24,321 nt of DNA from Metabacillus rhizolycopersici (GCF_020075705.1 NZ_JAIQUM010000074.1:1-24321), one strand, 5' to 3'; shown: positions 1 to 7,391, counted from the stretch's first letter. The notes: a model not told the origin generated them from the sequence alone. A program made the numbers and translations.

Positions 1-93
1 ATAGAGTATTATAATATCAAGCGTATAAAGAAAAAATTGGCAGGCATGAGTCCCGTTCAATACCGGATTCATACCAGCCAATTAGCTGCTTAA
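1..93 (+). CDS. IS3-family transposase OrfB, C-terminal fragment
   Basis: The window opens inside a reading frame that ends with a TAA at 91-93. Its last residues include NIKRIKKKLAGMSPVQYR, the conserved C-terminal end of IS3-family (IS150-like) OrfB integrases, where the family normally ends a few residues after the MSPVQYR block. Only about 30 codons are visible; the DDE catalytic core would lie to the left of the window. It would catalyse IS excision and integration as an OrfAB fusion. Whether the element is intact cannot be judged from here. Confidence 0.85.
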   Translation: MEYYNIKRIKKKLAGMSPVQYRIHTSQLAA

Positions 94-101
94 TATAAAA
101 C

Positions 102-124
102 TCTAACTTTTAGGGGTCACCTCA
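102..124. repeat. Probable terminal inverted repeat (right end) of the IS3-family element
   Basis: Nine bases after the transposase stop, the sequence read on the minus strand is TGAGGTGACCCCTAAAAGTT and a few more bases. It has the TGA...ACCCC.AAAAGTT layout common to IS3-family ends. The outer boundary at 124 is inferred from the usual TG/CA termini; the left end and target duplication are not in the window, so the exact edge is uncertain. Confidence 0.5.
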
Positions 125-171
125 GAACTAAGGGTTTTATTTATAAGAATTTATAAGTTTTGACTTCGAGA

Positions 172-281
172 ATTGTCTAGCGAAAGGCGCCTAGCCACTC
201 TTGAATTTAAGGTCAAAAACACCTTCTATTCAAGAACGTCTTATTTGCCTGAGGCTGATCAAGGCGCTTGCGCTTTTCTTA
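172..281. repeat. Dispersed Bacillus-type intergenic repeat, copy A
   Basis: This stretch aligns with 3294-3419 over most of its length. Shared blocks are GTCTAGC/GTCCAGC, GCCTAGCC, AACACCTTCTATTC, CGTCTTAT and the end AAGGCGCTTGCGCTTTTCTTA. On the minus strand it begins directly behind the stop codon of the YocH-like gene, so it forms that transcript's 3' end and may act as a folded terminator-like element (GCGC AA GCGC plus longer-range pairing). Similar repeats are known from many Bacillus genomes; their function is not established. Confidence 0.75.
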
Positions 282-282
282 A

Positions 283-1167
283 TTAATCTAAAATTTTAAC
301 TTGAACTTCTTTTCTACCCCATTTTTTTGCATGTGATTCTGAAGGGATAAATACGTCGATTTCGTTGCCGTTAATGCCGCCACCAATATCGCCCGCAATG
401 GCTTCACCATAACCTTCTACATGAACGGTAGAACCAAGTGGGATTACGTCTGGATCTACAGCAATTACCTTTTTATCTGGATTTGCATGTAAATCGATAC
501 CTGTTTTCGTTGTTCCAGAACAGCCTTCACAGTTTGCTGTATAAGCTGTTGCTTCTACTGTTAACACTTTTTCAGTAGATTTTTCAGTCGGTTCTGTTGT
601 TTTAACTGTTACCTCTTTTTCGGTAGATGTTTCAGCCGGTTCTGTTGTTTTAACTGTTACCTCTTTTTCAGTAGATGTTTCAGCTGGTTCTGTTGTTTTA
701 GCCGTTCCCTCTTTTTTAGCAGGTACTTCAGCCGGTTTTGATGAAGCTTCCTCTACTTCTGTAGTATTCTCTTGTTTTTTCACTGTTGCGATTGAAGATG
801 AAGTTTCTTTGCCTTTATCCTTATGATCAATGATTAGCATGTCACCTGGTTGAATAATATGAGAGTTAATGTTATTCCACTCTTTTAAGTCATGAATAGA
901 AAGGTTGTGAGCTTGGGCAATGTCCCAAAGTGAATCGCCTTTCAGTATTTCGTAGTATTCTTGAATCGTTAATTTATCTTCAGGGTGTATAAGATCATCT
1001 GTTAAGTCGTTCCATTCTTGTAATTCTTCCACTGACACCTCTTTTTGTTCAGCAATATCCCAAAGTGTGTCTCCAGTTTCTACTGTAATTTCTTCAGCTG
1101 ATGCGTTCCCAGCAATCCCTACAGATAGAGCAGCAACTGTAATGATTGATAAAATGCTTTTTTTCAT
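283..1167 (-). CDS. yocH: YocH-like secreted cell-wall protein (two LysM domains plus 3D domain)
   Basis: This 294-residue protein has a signal peptide (about 1-24, cleavage after NASA), two LysM peptidoglycan-binding domains (about 26-68 and 72-114), a Thr/Glu-rich linker (about 120-200) with three near-identical 16-residue units, and a C-terminal 3D domain (about 203-294) with ATAYTA, AVDPDVIPLGS, VEGYGEA and IDVF motifs. This is the architecture of B. subtilis YocH, a muropeptide-releasing cell-wall hydrolase. The 3D domain is related to MltA-type lytic transglycosylases. I chose the ATG at 1167 because GAGGAGG lies 7 bases upstream; longer in-frame starts lack a ribosome site. WalR-like boxes upstream fit the known WalR control of yocH. 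A decayed copy of its 3D domain lies at the far side of the hpa region. Confidence in family is high; orthology to yocH is inferred. Confidence 0.88.
   Translation of the reverse strand: MKKSILSIITVAALSVGIAGNASAEEITVETGDTLWDIAEQKEVSVEELQEWNDLTDDLIHPEDKLTIQEYYEILKGDSLWDIAQAHNLSIHDLKEWNNINSHIIQPGDMLIIDHKDKGKETSSSIATVKKQENTTEVEEASSKPAEVPAKKEGTAKTTEPAETSTEKEVTVKTTEPAETSTEKEVTVKTTEPTEKSTEKVLTVEATAYTANCEGCSGTTKTGIDLHANPDKKVIAVDPDVIPLGSTVHVEGYGEAIAGDIGGGINGNEIDVFIPSESHAKKWGRKEVQVKILD
560..703 (-). repeat. Three tandem 48-bp units inside the YocH-like gene
   Basis: Units at 560-607, 608-655 and 656-703 are near-identical 48-mers in frame, encoding the 16-residue linker unit TTEPAETSTEKEVTVK with few changes. 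Such in-frame repeats expand and contract by slippage and set the length of the linker between the LysM and 3D domains. Confidence 0.9.
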
Positions 1168-1214
1168 TTTATTTCCTCCTCGTTTAGCTAAGTTGTTGCT
1201 AATCAATGAGTCTT

Positions 1215-1220
1215 ATCTTA
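1215..1220 (-). promoter_or_regulatory. Probable extended -10 of the YocH-like gene
   Basis: On the minus strand TGTTAAGAT gives an extended -10 (TG.TAAGAT) about 48 bases upstream of the start codon. No good -35 lies 17 bases further up, as expected for an activator-dependent promoter, and the WalR-like boxes lie 52-84 bases upstream of this -10. Confidence 0.45.
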
Positions 1221-1271
1221 ACATGAAAAACGAGTTTTTATAGGACAAGGAGCTAACAGTTGTATGACGTT

Positions 1272-1299
1272 GTTACAGTTATGTTATAGACATGTTACA
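1272..1299 (-). promoter_or_regulatory. WalR (YycF)-like box array upstream of the YocH-like gene
   Basis: On the minus strand the sequence reads TGTAAC-N5-TATAAC-N5-TGTAAC, three hexamers in exact 11-bp phase. The published WalR consensus is TGTWAH-N5-TGTWAH, and yocH is a classic WalRK target in B. subtilis. Weaker hexamers continue at about 10-11 bp on either side (1262 and 1304). The same period is used by PhoP boxes (TTAACA-like), so PhoP is the alternative, but the hexamer and the gene fit WalR better. Confidence 0.65.
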
Positions 1300-1735
1300 A
1301 ACTGTACCATATGTGACCAGACGTACCAGCTTTAGCTAAAGTTTCTCCATTTTATCCTCAATAGGAAATCTCTACCGTAAGTCGTATTAGAGTATTAGTC
1401 ATATATGACAACATCAATACTAAACATCTAAATCATTCGGCGGAGTTGATGCAAAACGTCAGAATGAATAGTAAGGGTAACTAGACTTACATTTTAAAAA
1501 ATACATGGATCATCATCACTGTTTTTAGGCAAAGTATTCGATTTGGATTTTCTTAGACTTGTCTGTCTATTCTCTTAACCCCTTTGGGAAATAGACTTGT
1601 ATCGATTTTTAGTGAATATAGATAGTAGAGTTGTAAATAAAATTAAGTTGAAAGAACTAATTATTTTCACATAAACATTATTTTTTTGTAATTAAATCTA
1701 CATACAGAGTAAACATTTCTTTTCTAAAATGATGG
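1300..1735. other. Divergent intergenic region between the YocH-like gene and the phosphodiesterase
   Basis: No convincing gene is present; the longest SD-linked frame (from 1450) is only about 11 codons. A perfect 12-bp palindrome GTCATATATGAC lies at 1398-1409. The AT-rich stretch from about 1600 probably holds the promoter of the plus-strand phosphodiesterase, but I cannot pick one with confidence. Confidence 0.5.
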
Positions 1736-1768
1736 TTGTATTCATATTTAACGAAGGAGATGGAGAAA

Positions 1769-2599
1769 ATGAAGAAAAAATTATTGGTAGGTGCGGGTGT
1801 TGCGTTAACCTTATTATTGAGTCCTTTAAGTCAAACTTTTGCAGCAGAATTTACGACAGGGGATTTAAGAAAGGTTGATAATGTTGCCCACCGGGGTGCT
1901 TCAGCATATGCACCTGAAAATACGATTTCTGCTTTTGATAAAGCGGTAGAAATGAAAGCAGATTACATTGAAATTGATGTCCAACGAAGCAAAGATGGCA
2001 AATTAGTCATTATCCATGATACGACAGTAAACCGTACAACGGATGGTACTGGAAAAGTTGGTGAATTAACATTTGATCAGCTTAGAAGTCTTGATGCAGG
2101 GAGTTGGAAAGGTGAACAATTTGCAGGTGAACAAATTCCGACATTTGATGAAGTTCTTGAACGATATCATGGTAAAATTGGTATTTTAGTAGAATTAAAG
2201 GCTCCAGAGCTTTATCCTGGCATTGAAGAAAGTGTAGCTGAAAAATTACGAGAACGTCATCTTGATAAACCACAAAATGAAAAAATAATCATTCAATCAT
2301 TTAACCATGAATCAATGAAAAAAATGAATGATCTCGTTCCGAAGGTTCCGATTGGTGTGTTAACTTCTTCAAGAGCACACACAACAGAACAAGCATTACA
2401 AGAGTTTTCAAGTTATGCCGATTATTTCAATCCAAATTATGGAATTGTAACAGAAGAATTAGTTAATCAAGTTCATTCACTTGGCATGAAAATAGGGTCT
2501 TGGACAGTACGAAGTCAAGAGGCTGCCGATTTTCTATTAGATATAAAAGTAGATGCAATCATAACGGATTATCCTGATTATGTAGATCCGAGAAATTAA
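1769..2599 (+). CDS. Secreted glycerophosphodiester phosphodiesterase
   Basis: This 276-residue protein has a signal peptide (residues 1-25, basic MKKK, hydrophobic core, cleavage near QTFA-AE) followed by one GDPD domain. Family motifs are visible: HRG (41-43), APENT (48-52), EIDV (68-71), HD (83-84), VELK (141-144), a C-terminal GSWTV and ITDYPD. The family hydrolyses glycerophosphodiesters to sn-glycerol-3-phosphate and an alcohol, using a Ca/Mg ion held by the Glu-Asp-Glu set. Export suggests it scavenges phospholipid or teichoic-acid breakdown products outside the membrane. The ATG at 1769 is chosen because GGAG lies 9 bases upstream and it gives a clean signal peptide; the in-frame ATG at 1760 touches the SD. 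It resembles B. subtilis GlpQ, but orthology is not certain. Confidence 0.88.
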   Translation: MKKKLLVGAGVALTLLLSPLSQTFAAEFTTGDLRKVDNVAHRGASAYAPENTISAFDKAVEMKADYIEIDVQRSKDGKLVIIHDTTVNRTTDGTGKVGELTFDQLRSLDAGSWKGEQFAGEQIPTFDEVLERYHGKIGILVELKAPELYPGIEESVAEKLRERHLDKPQNEKIIIQSFNHESMKKMNDLVPKVPIGVLTSSRAHTTEQALQEFSSYADYFNPNYGIVTEELVNQVHSLGMKIGSWTVRSQEAADFLLDIKVDAIITDYPDYVDPRN

Positions 2600-2677
2600 T
2601 ATGCTTATCTAGCTAAGATGGAAAAGTAGATTAGTGCTGAACTGGTATTGAAATGGTTAGAAAAAAGGAAATGAATA

Positions 2678-2711
2678 GCCCACAAATTAATGAAGAGAAT
2701 AATTTGTGGGC
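2678..2711. terminator. Perfect 12-bp hairpin between convergent genes
   Basis: The stem 2678-2689 (GCCCACAAATTA) pairs exactly with 2700-2711 around a 10-base loop. It lies between the converging phosphodiesterase gene and hpaF and could end transcription from both sides. The U-tracts are weak on both strands, so strength is uncertain. Confidence 0.6.
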
Positions 2712-2771
2712 TTGTAAGTTGATAAGCGGAGTAGCGTTTTCTTATTGAATTAGAAGCATCTCATGACGAAA

Positions 2772-3158
2772 CTATTTTTTAAATCGTGAATGAATATTGT
2801 TCTGTTTATATGTGCCAGCCTCACTAAATTCAAAAAGCTCCATTGAGAGTGCCAGATAGCGCTTATTGTATAAACTGGAAAAATGGTCCTTGATTGTAGC
2901 AAATACTTCATCACATGTAGCCTTTTTTATGTCATCAGGTCGACCGGCACCAATCTTTAATGTTGCATGAACAAATGCATCATCTTCTTCACCATCAGCA
3001 ATATAATAATCATTAAGCTCAATTGCACGTGATCGAATTCCACCAGTAGGAAAGATAGGGGATTTAGCAATCAAGATCTTGTTTACCTTTTCTAGAAGAA
3101 GGGGTATATTTGCTTCGTCCTTAATGTTATTTGTATATTCAACAACAAAATGTGGCAT
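2772..3158 (-). CDS. hpaF: 5-carboxymethyl-2-hydroxymuconate delta-isomerase
   Basis: This 128-residue protein is the usual length for CHMI, a small cytosolic tautomerase-superfamily enzyme. It starts MPHFVVEYT, so the catalytic Pro becomes N-terminal after Met removal. The GGIRSRAIE block (Arg residues about 42-44) and FVHATLKIGAGR match the family. It isomerises 5-carboxymethyl-2-hydroxymuconate to 5-oxo-pent-3-ene-1,2,5-tricarboxylate, the step after HpaE. The start is supported by GGAGAGG 6 bases upstream. It is the last gene of the minus-strand hpaG1-hpaG2-hpaF set but is separated from hpaG2 by about 260 bases containing a dispersed repeat, so it may have its own promoter or be expressed more weakly. 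Confidence 0.9.
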   Translation of the reverse strand: MPHFVVEYTNNIKDEANIPLLLEKVNKILIAKSPIFPTGGIRSRAIELNDYYIADGEEDDAFVHATLKIGAGRPDDIKKATCDEVFATIKDHFSSLYNKRYLALSMELFEFSEAGTYKQNNIHSRFKK

Positions 3159-3204
3159 CTAATTCCTCTCCAATATCATTATTAATCGGCCAGAATAGAT
3201 TGAA

Positions 3205-3234
3205 ACGGCAGTAAAACGCCTATTAAATAATGGG
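3205..3234. repeat. Degenerate half copy of the ACGGACAGT palindromic repeat
   Basis: ACGGCAGTAAAACGCCTAT here matches ACGGACAGTAAAACACCTAC at the left arm of the complete palindromic element at 8190-8256. The right arm is not recognisable, so this looks like a decayed remnant. Confidence 0.4.
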
Positions 3235-3293
3235 GGATTTATCTATACCTTTTTTAAAGGATAAGAAAGTATAAATTTTTTGACTTAGTTTTC

Positions 3294-3419
3294 GTGTCCA
3301 GCTCCAGTGCCTAGCCCCTCGAGGTCATAAGCCACTCAGGAATTGAAGGCAAAGAACACCTTCTATTCCTGAGCGTCTTATGCTTGTCGGGGCTGAACAA
3401 GGCGCTTGCGCTTTTCTTA
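3294..3419. repeat. Dispersed Bacillus-type intergenic repeat, copy B
   Basis: This is the fullest copy in the window, from GTGTCCAGCTCCAGTGCC to GGCGCTTGCGCTTTTCTTA. On the minus strand its first bases TTAAG include the TAA stop of hpaG2, so the element begins at the stop codon. Pairing between GCCCCGACAAGCATAAG on one side and CTTATGACCTCGAGGGGC on the other would fold most of it into one long hairpin. It sits between hpaG2 and hpaF. Confidence 0.8.
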
Positions 3420-4157
3420 ATCCCCGACAATTGTGTTAACAAGTCGCCCTACGCCTTCAACTTCTGTAATAACGACATCGCCAACTTTCGTATCGACAGA
3501 GCCCTTTGGTGTACCGGTAAGAATAATATCATTTTTATTTAGTGTCATGAAACTACTTAAATACTCTATTAACATTGGAATACTAAAAACCATATCCTTT
3601 GTCGTTCCTTCTTGCGTAATCGTACCATTTACATATGTACGCAATTTTAGATTCATTGGATCTTGAATATCCTTTGCATCCACAAACCAAGGACCGATTG
3701 GTGTACATGTATCTCGATTTTTCACCCTTAAATTTGGGCGATAGTAATTTTCTAAATAGTCACGAATAGCATAGTCATTTGCGACAGTATATCCTGAAAC
3801 ATAATCGTAAGCATCTTCCTGTTTTATGTTACGTCCAGAACGGCCAATCACAACGCCTAGCTCACATTCATAATGCATGTATGTGACATCTGCAGGACGA
3901 TATGTTTCTGCCTGATGCCCAATAAAAGTGTTTGGTCCTTTTAAGAATACTAACGGTTCGGTAGGTGCTTTAAATGCAAGCTCTGCTGCATGATCTGCAT
4001 AGTTTAGACCTAAGGCAAAAACAGTTCTTGGTTCAATAGGTGGTAACCATACTACTTCTTCTTCACTAACAATTTGACCATTATCTAACTTAAGATGACC
4101 ATCTGTTTCTACTGCATGATGGATCGCTCCTTTAAATGCTACACGTGCATGCTTCAT
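3417..4157 (-). CDS. hpaG2: HpaG2: FAH-family decarboxylase/isomerase subunit (C-terminal-half type)
   Basis: This 246-residue fumarylacetoacetate-hydrolase-fold protein matches the C-terminal half of the fused enterobacterial HpaG/HpcE: ALGLNYADHAAEL, EPLVFLKGPNT, YMHYECELGVVIG, GYTVANDYAIRDY, YYRPNLRVK and FMTLN...TGTPKG. The metal-binding carboxylates of the family are present (E97, E99, D128). The pair HpaG1/HpaG2 carries the decarboxylation of 5-oxo-pent-3-ene-1,2,5-tricarboxylate and the following isomerisation; which half does what here is not shown by the sequence. Its ATG overlaps the TGA of hpaG1 (ATGA) and its SD (AAAGGAGG) lies inside hpaG1, so translation is coupled. The longer in-frame start at 4181 is rejected for that reason. 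Confidence 0.9.
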   Translation of the reverse strand: MKHARVAFKGAIHHAVETDGHLKLDNGQIVSEEEVVWLPPIEPRTVFALGLNYADHAAELAFKAPTEPLVFLKGPNTFIGHQAETYRPADVTYMHYECELGVVIGRSGRNIKQEDAYDYVSGYTVANDYAIRDYLENYYRPNLRVKNRDTCTPIGPWFVDAKDIQDPMNLKLRTYVNGTITQEGTTKDMVFSIPMLIEYLSSFMTLNKNDIILTGTPKGSVDTKVGDVVITEVEGVGRLVNTIVGD

Positions 4158-4948
4158 TTTAAATCCTCCTTTAAAGGGCAATTTACTTCTGCTTTGACGA
4201 TGTTCTCTAATGCGCCAATTCCTTCTATTTCAATTCTTACAAGATCGCCTTCCTTTGCGAATGGCGGATTTTCCGGTACGCCGACTAGTACTGTGTCGCC
4301 CTCGTATAAAGTCATAAATGATGTAATGTCAGATATAAGTCGTGCTACTGGACGAATTAAATTAGCCGTTGTGTTTTGTTGCTTTAACTCTCCGTTTATA
4401 AATACTTGAATTGTAAGTTGATTCGGATCAGCGATTACATCACGTTCAATGATCCAAGGACCTACAGGACAAAAACCATCTCTTGCCTTTTGGCTAATTG
4501 CTGGTCGATAGACACTTTCGTGTGGAATACTGACATCGTTTACGATTGTGTACCCTGACACATAGTCTAAGGCTTCTTCCTCAGCTACATTTGTCGCGTT
4601 TTTCCCGATTACAACGCCTAGGGCTGCACCGATTTGAAGCTCGGAAACATCTAGTGGTAATGGGATTGGCGTATGAAAACCAGTAATTGTATTAATAGGT
4701 TTTATATATAAAATAGGAGCTTTAGGCGATTGTTTATAGGGTGCTTCATTAACGGCATCACCTAAAGCAGCAAGATCACCCTTATAGTTTAATAAAGTAC
4801 CATATACTGTTCCAGTTATTGGAGCCCCTAGGGGGATTTGTGCTGTAGTAAATTGATTATCATTTAAATACATTGAGTTGCTTGATGGTTCAACTTTTAT
4901 TTCTTCCGTGTTTTGATATCCGTTAAACCTCACGATTGCTTTACTCAT
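4154..4948 (-). CDS. hpaG1: HpaG1: FAH-family isomerase/decarboxylase subunit (N-terminal-half type)
   Basis: This 264-residue FAH-fold protein corresponds to the N-terminal half of fused HpaG/HpcE: SPKAPILYIKP.NT, PIPLP, YVSGYTIVNDVSIP, ESVYRPAI and ARDGFCPVGP. At the position of the EXE metal motif of its partner it has QIGAALGVVIG, so the two Glu ligands are absent, as in the N-half of the E. coli protein from memory. The metal site therefore seems confined to HpaG2. An N-terminal extension of about 45 residues precedes the core. The start at 4948 has AAAGGAGTG at good spacing; the upstream GTG at 4957 overlaps the SD. It is the first gene of the minus-strand operon, behind a strong promoter at 5033-5061 covered by a putative GntR operator. 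Confidence 0.88.
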   Translation of the reverse strand: MSKAIVRFNGYQNTEEIKVEPSSNSMYLNDNQFTTAQIPLGAPITGTVYGTLLNYKGDLAALGDAVNEAPYKQSPKAPILYIKPINTITGFHTPIPLPLDVSELQIGAALGVVIGKNATNVAEEEALDYVSGYTIVNDVSIPHESVYRPAISQKARDGFCPVGPWIIERDVIADPNQLTIQVFINGELKQQNTTANLIRPVARLISDITSFMTLYEGDTVLVGVPENPPFAKEGDLVRIEIEGIGALENIVKAEVNCPLKEDLK

Positions 4949-4996
4949 GATCTTCACTCCTTTGGAAATGTTTATTGACGATAATAAGAAAATAGA

Positions 4997-5012
4997 TTGA
5001 AAGGGTACAGGA
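4997..5012 (+). promoter_or_regulatory. Partial cre-like sequence
   Basis: TTGAAAGGGTACAGGA shares its first ten bases with the cre-like box at 5211-5226 but loses the right half. It would lie about 15 bases downstream of the predicted hpaG1 start site. Half-site only, so a weak call. Confidence 0.25.
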
Positions 5013-5018
5013 AAAAGT

Positions 5019-5045
5019 AAATCATATATAAAATCATATATGATT
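5019..5045. promoter_or_regulatory. Tandem 12-bp operator (probable GntR site) at the hpaG1 promoter
   Basis: Two 12-mers follow each other without a gap: AAATCATATATA (5019-5030) and AAATCATATATG (5031-5042). The second begins a perfect 14-bp palindrome AATCATATATGATT (5032-5045). The same tandem unit on the opposite strand lies in the promoter of the gntR gene at 8141-8164. The site covers the -10 and start region of hpaG1, which suits repression. Confidence 0.6.
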
Positions 5046-5061
5046 ATTATATAATTTTCAA
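5033..5061 (-). promoter_or_regulatory. Sigma-A promoter of hpaG1-hpaG2-hpaF
   Basis: On the minus strand TTGAAA (5061-5056) is followed after exactly 17 bases by TATGAT (5038-5033). Each box differs from consensus by one or two bases. The leader to the hpaG1 start codon is about 80 bases. Confidence 0.65.
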
Positions 5062-5176
5062 ACTATTTAAAAAATTAATTCGGAGTTGAGTTTAAATAAA
5101 CCTGGTAAACGTTTTTTACATCAACTTTGAGTGGTATTATACTTTTTTTGTATTCAAACCATACGTAATTTATATT

Positions 5177-5205
5177 TTTCTATCAAACTTAAAGCATGAT
5201 AGAGT
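5177..5205 (+). promoter_or_regulatory. Promoter of the DUF485-symporter pair
   Basis: TTTCTA (5177-5182), a 17-base spacer and TAGAGT (5200-5205) preceded by TG one base upstream (extended -10). The layout matches the promoters at 9345-9373 and 13352-13380. The leader to the start codon is about 195 bases. Confidence 0.55.
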
Positions 5206-5210
5206 ATTTT

Positions 5211-5226
5211 TTGAAAGGGTTTTCAA
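5211..5226 (+). promoter_or_regulatory. cre-like box (CcpA) at the symporter start site
   Basis: TTGAAAGGGTTTTCAA fits the cre consensus WTGNAARCGNWWWCAW at every defined position except the central C, which is G. It begins 5 bases after the -10, over the expected transcription start, a normal position for CcpA repression. Two further promoters in the window carry the same box. Confidence 0.6.
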
Positions 5227-5406
5227 GAGGGAGTTTTCTGATCTTGAAAATTCTAAATATGGGGAGGAGTTCGATCAAGTCGGATAAGCAATGTAAAAAT
5301 AATCGTTTAAATTATTATTATCCAATGTATTTGAAAGAAACAATCTTTGATCAGAAAATGATTAAGTAGATCTTTTAGTTGCTATGAAAAAGGGGTGCTG
5401 ATAAAG

Positions 5407-5745
5407 ATGAATCAATCGAGTGAGAATGTTATTTATGAAGAGAAGGATCAACATGTTAATTATGACAGAATAGCTAAAACTGAGGAATTTAAACAACTAG
5501 TCTCAGAAAAGAAAAGGTTTATTCTGCCGTATTCAGTTTTTTATTTGTCTTACTCACTACTGTTACCGTTTCTTACATTTTATACAGACATATTAAATCA
5601 TCAAGTAATTGGAGATATTACATGGGCTTGGATTTATGGTTTATCTTTTATCCCTGTGTCACTATGGGTGTGTAGTTTTTATGTGAAAAAAGCTGCTTAT
5701 TTTGACGGCAAGGCTAAAGAAATTTTAGAGAAAGAAGGTCTGTAA
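5407..5745 (+). CDS. DUF485 small membrane protein, partner of the symporter
   Basis: This 112-residue protein has a charged, soluble N-terminus (about 1-36), two hydrophobic segments (about 38-60 and 72-93) and a basic/acidic tail, the usual form of DUF485 (YjcH/YwcB type) proteins. Members lie next to acetate-permease-like SSS symporters and are thought to help them; the mechanism is not known. The stop is 3 bases before the symporter ATG, so the two are co-translated. The ATG at 5407 is chosen because GGGGTG lies about 9 bases upstream; the earlier GTG at 5395 directly abuts its SD. Confidence 0.85.
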   Translation: MNQSSENVIYEEKDQHVNYDRIAKTEEFKQLVSEKKRFILPYSVFYLSYSLLLPFLTFYTDILNHQVIGDITWAWIYGLSFIPVSLWVCSFYVKKAAYFDGKAKEILEKEGL

Positions 5746-5748
5746 GAT

Positions 5749-7305
5749 ATGGGGTTAAATGTCATAATTCTATTTGCCGTTATAACAGTCGGGACACTGC
5801 TGATTACGTATTTTGCTTCTAAAAAAACAAAAACAGCTGGTTCGTTTTATACAGCTGGAGGTGGTTTGACAGCTAGGCAAAATGGTTTAGCATTAGCTGG
5901 TGATTTTATGTCTGCTTCTACATTTCTTGGATTGATCGGGGCTTTTGCGTTAACAGGGTATGACGGATTTTTCCTAATGTATCCTGCGCTTGTATCTTTC
6001 CTAGTTATCTTATTTTTAGTTGCAGAACCATTACGTAATCTTGGTAAATATACTTTAGGTGATATGATAACTTCTCGCTATAAATATAAGCAAGTCCGTG
6101 GTGTAACCGCAATTAATACAATCGTCATTTCAATCTTTTATATGCTTGGACAACTTGTGGCGGCAGGTGCTTTGTTTAAATTATTATTAGGTATTCCGTT
6201 TAATGTTTCGGTTATCATCGTGGGAATCGGAATGTTAGCGTTTGTTCTATTTGGTGGTATGACAGCAACAAGCTGGGTGCAAATCATTAAAGCAATCCTC
6301 TTAGTTGGTGGTACATTTATTCTGTTTATCATGGTGATGTGGCAATTGAATTTTGATTTTATAGGAATTTTCTCAGAAATGAAGTCGGCTACACCGATTG
6401 GAGCAGATTTCTTAAATCCTGGTGTAAAATATACTAGTGGTTGGGATGCGGCTTCCTTAACACTTGGCCTTTTATTAGGAACAGCTGGGCTACCTCACGT
6501 TTTAGTCCGCTTTCTTACGGTACCAAACGCTCAAGTAGCTAGAAAATCTGTCGTTTGGGTTATGTGGATCATGGGTGGATTTCATGTCATGGTTATTTTT
6601 CTAGGCTTTGGAGCTGCAAAGTTAGTTGGAGTTCCGAATATTATCGAGGCTAATGCAGCGGGAAATATGGCCGCGCCTTTGTTAGCGCAGTTAGTAGGCG
6701 GAGATCTTATGTTTGCCTTTATTTCAGCTGTTTCTTTTGCAACAATCCTAGCTGTTGTTGCTGGTATCGTAGTAACTGGAGCAACTGCTTTTTCACATGA
6801 TATCTATAACGAAATTTTAAAAGATGGAAAAGCGACGGAGAAACAGCAAATGAATATGGTTCGTATATCATCAATTATCATCACAATTATTTCAATTACC
6901 CTATCATTATCCCTTCAACAATTTAATGTTGCATTTTTAGCCTCACTTGCATTTACACTTGCTGCAAGTTCGAATTTACCAGTTATTTTATTTACAATCT
7001 ACTGGAAAAAATTCAATAAAACAGGAGCAATATTCGGTATGTTAGTTGGCTTAATCGGGACACTAGTATTGGTTGCGTTAAGCCCAAATCTGTGGAATCC
7101 TGTACCAGGGGTCGCTTTATTTACTGGAGAACCAATTTTCCCGCTTGCTTCACCAGGTATTATTTCGATTCCATTAGGTTTCTTAGCTTGTTATATTGGA
7201 ACGAAAATCGGTGCAAGTAAGAAATCGGTCGAAGAGGATAACTTTTCGGAAATTCTCATCAAGTCGAATACAGGAAGTGATGTAAAAGGTGTAGTTCAGC
7301 ACTAA
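5749..7305 (+). CDS. Sodium:solute symporter (SSS family, ActP-like), probable uptake of 4-hydroxyphenylacetate or a related acid
   Basis: This 518-residue integral membrane protein has about 13 hydrophobic segments. Family signatures of acetate-permease-like SSS members are visible: FYTAGGGLTARQNGLALAGD near residue 30-50, MSASTFLG, a GDM.TSRYKYKQVRG loop, TAGLPHVLVRFLTVP near 245-260, and AVSFATILAVVAGIVVTGA.AFSHDIYN near 330-350. Members take up short organic acids with Na+ or H+. It forms a unit with the DUF485 gene and is followed by a terminator. It lies inside the hpa cluster under a promoter like those of the catabolic operons, so an aromatic acid substrate is inferred. Acetate or another monocarboxylate cannot be excluded. 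Confidence 0.88.
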   Translation: MGLNVIILFAVITVGTLLITYFASKKTKTAGSFYTAGGGLTARQNGLALAGDFMSASTFLGLIGAFALTGYDGFFLMYPALVSFLVILFLVAEPLRNLGKYTLGDMITSRYKYKQVRGVTAINTIVISIFYMLGQLVAAGALFKLLLGIPFNVSVIIVGIGMLAFVLFGGMTATSWVQIIKAILLVGGTFILFIMVMWQLNFDFIGIFSEMKSATPIGADFLNPGVKYTSGWDAASLTLGLLLGTAGLPHVLVRFLTVPNAQVARKSVVWVMWIMGGFHVMVIFLGFGAAKLVGVPNIIEANAAGNMAAPLLAQLVGGDLMFAFISAVSFATILAVVAGIVVTGATAFSHDIYNEILKDGKATEKQQMNMVRISSIIITIISITLSLSLQQFNVAFLASLAFTLAASSNLPVILFTIYWKKFNKTGAIFGMLVGLIGTLVLVALSPNLWNPVPGVALFTGEPIFPLASPGIISIPLGFLACYIGTKIGASKKSVEEDNFSEILIKSNTGSDVKGVVQH

Positions 7306-7345
7306 TTGCGTGTGCAAAGTGTGATTAACAGGATAGAAGCAAAGG

Positions 7346-7391
7346 AAAGAGGCTATCTCATCAGGATCATATCCTTTAAGATAACCTCTTT
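7346..7391 (+). terminator. Terminator of the symporter operon
   Basis: AAAGAGGCTATCT (7346-7358) pairs with AGATAACCTCTTT (7379-7391) with one mismatch. An inner AGGAT/ATCCT pairing lies in the loop, and TTTCTTGTT follows. Confidence 0.75.

Noticed and set aside
2082..2273. Open frame on the minus strand inside the phosphodiesterase gene
   Set aside because: It lies fully within a well-supported gene, has no family resemblance and no ribosome site.
4095..4409. 104-codon plus-strand frame across the hpaG1/hpaG2 junction
   Set aside because: It is antisense to two clear FAH-family genes and without ribosome site or homology.
5101..5118. GGTAAACGTTTTTTAC as an additional cre site upstream of the symporter
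   Set aside because: It has at least three mismatches to the cre consensus; the box at 5211-5226 is much better placed and matched.
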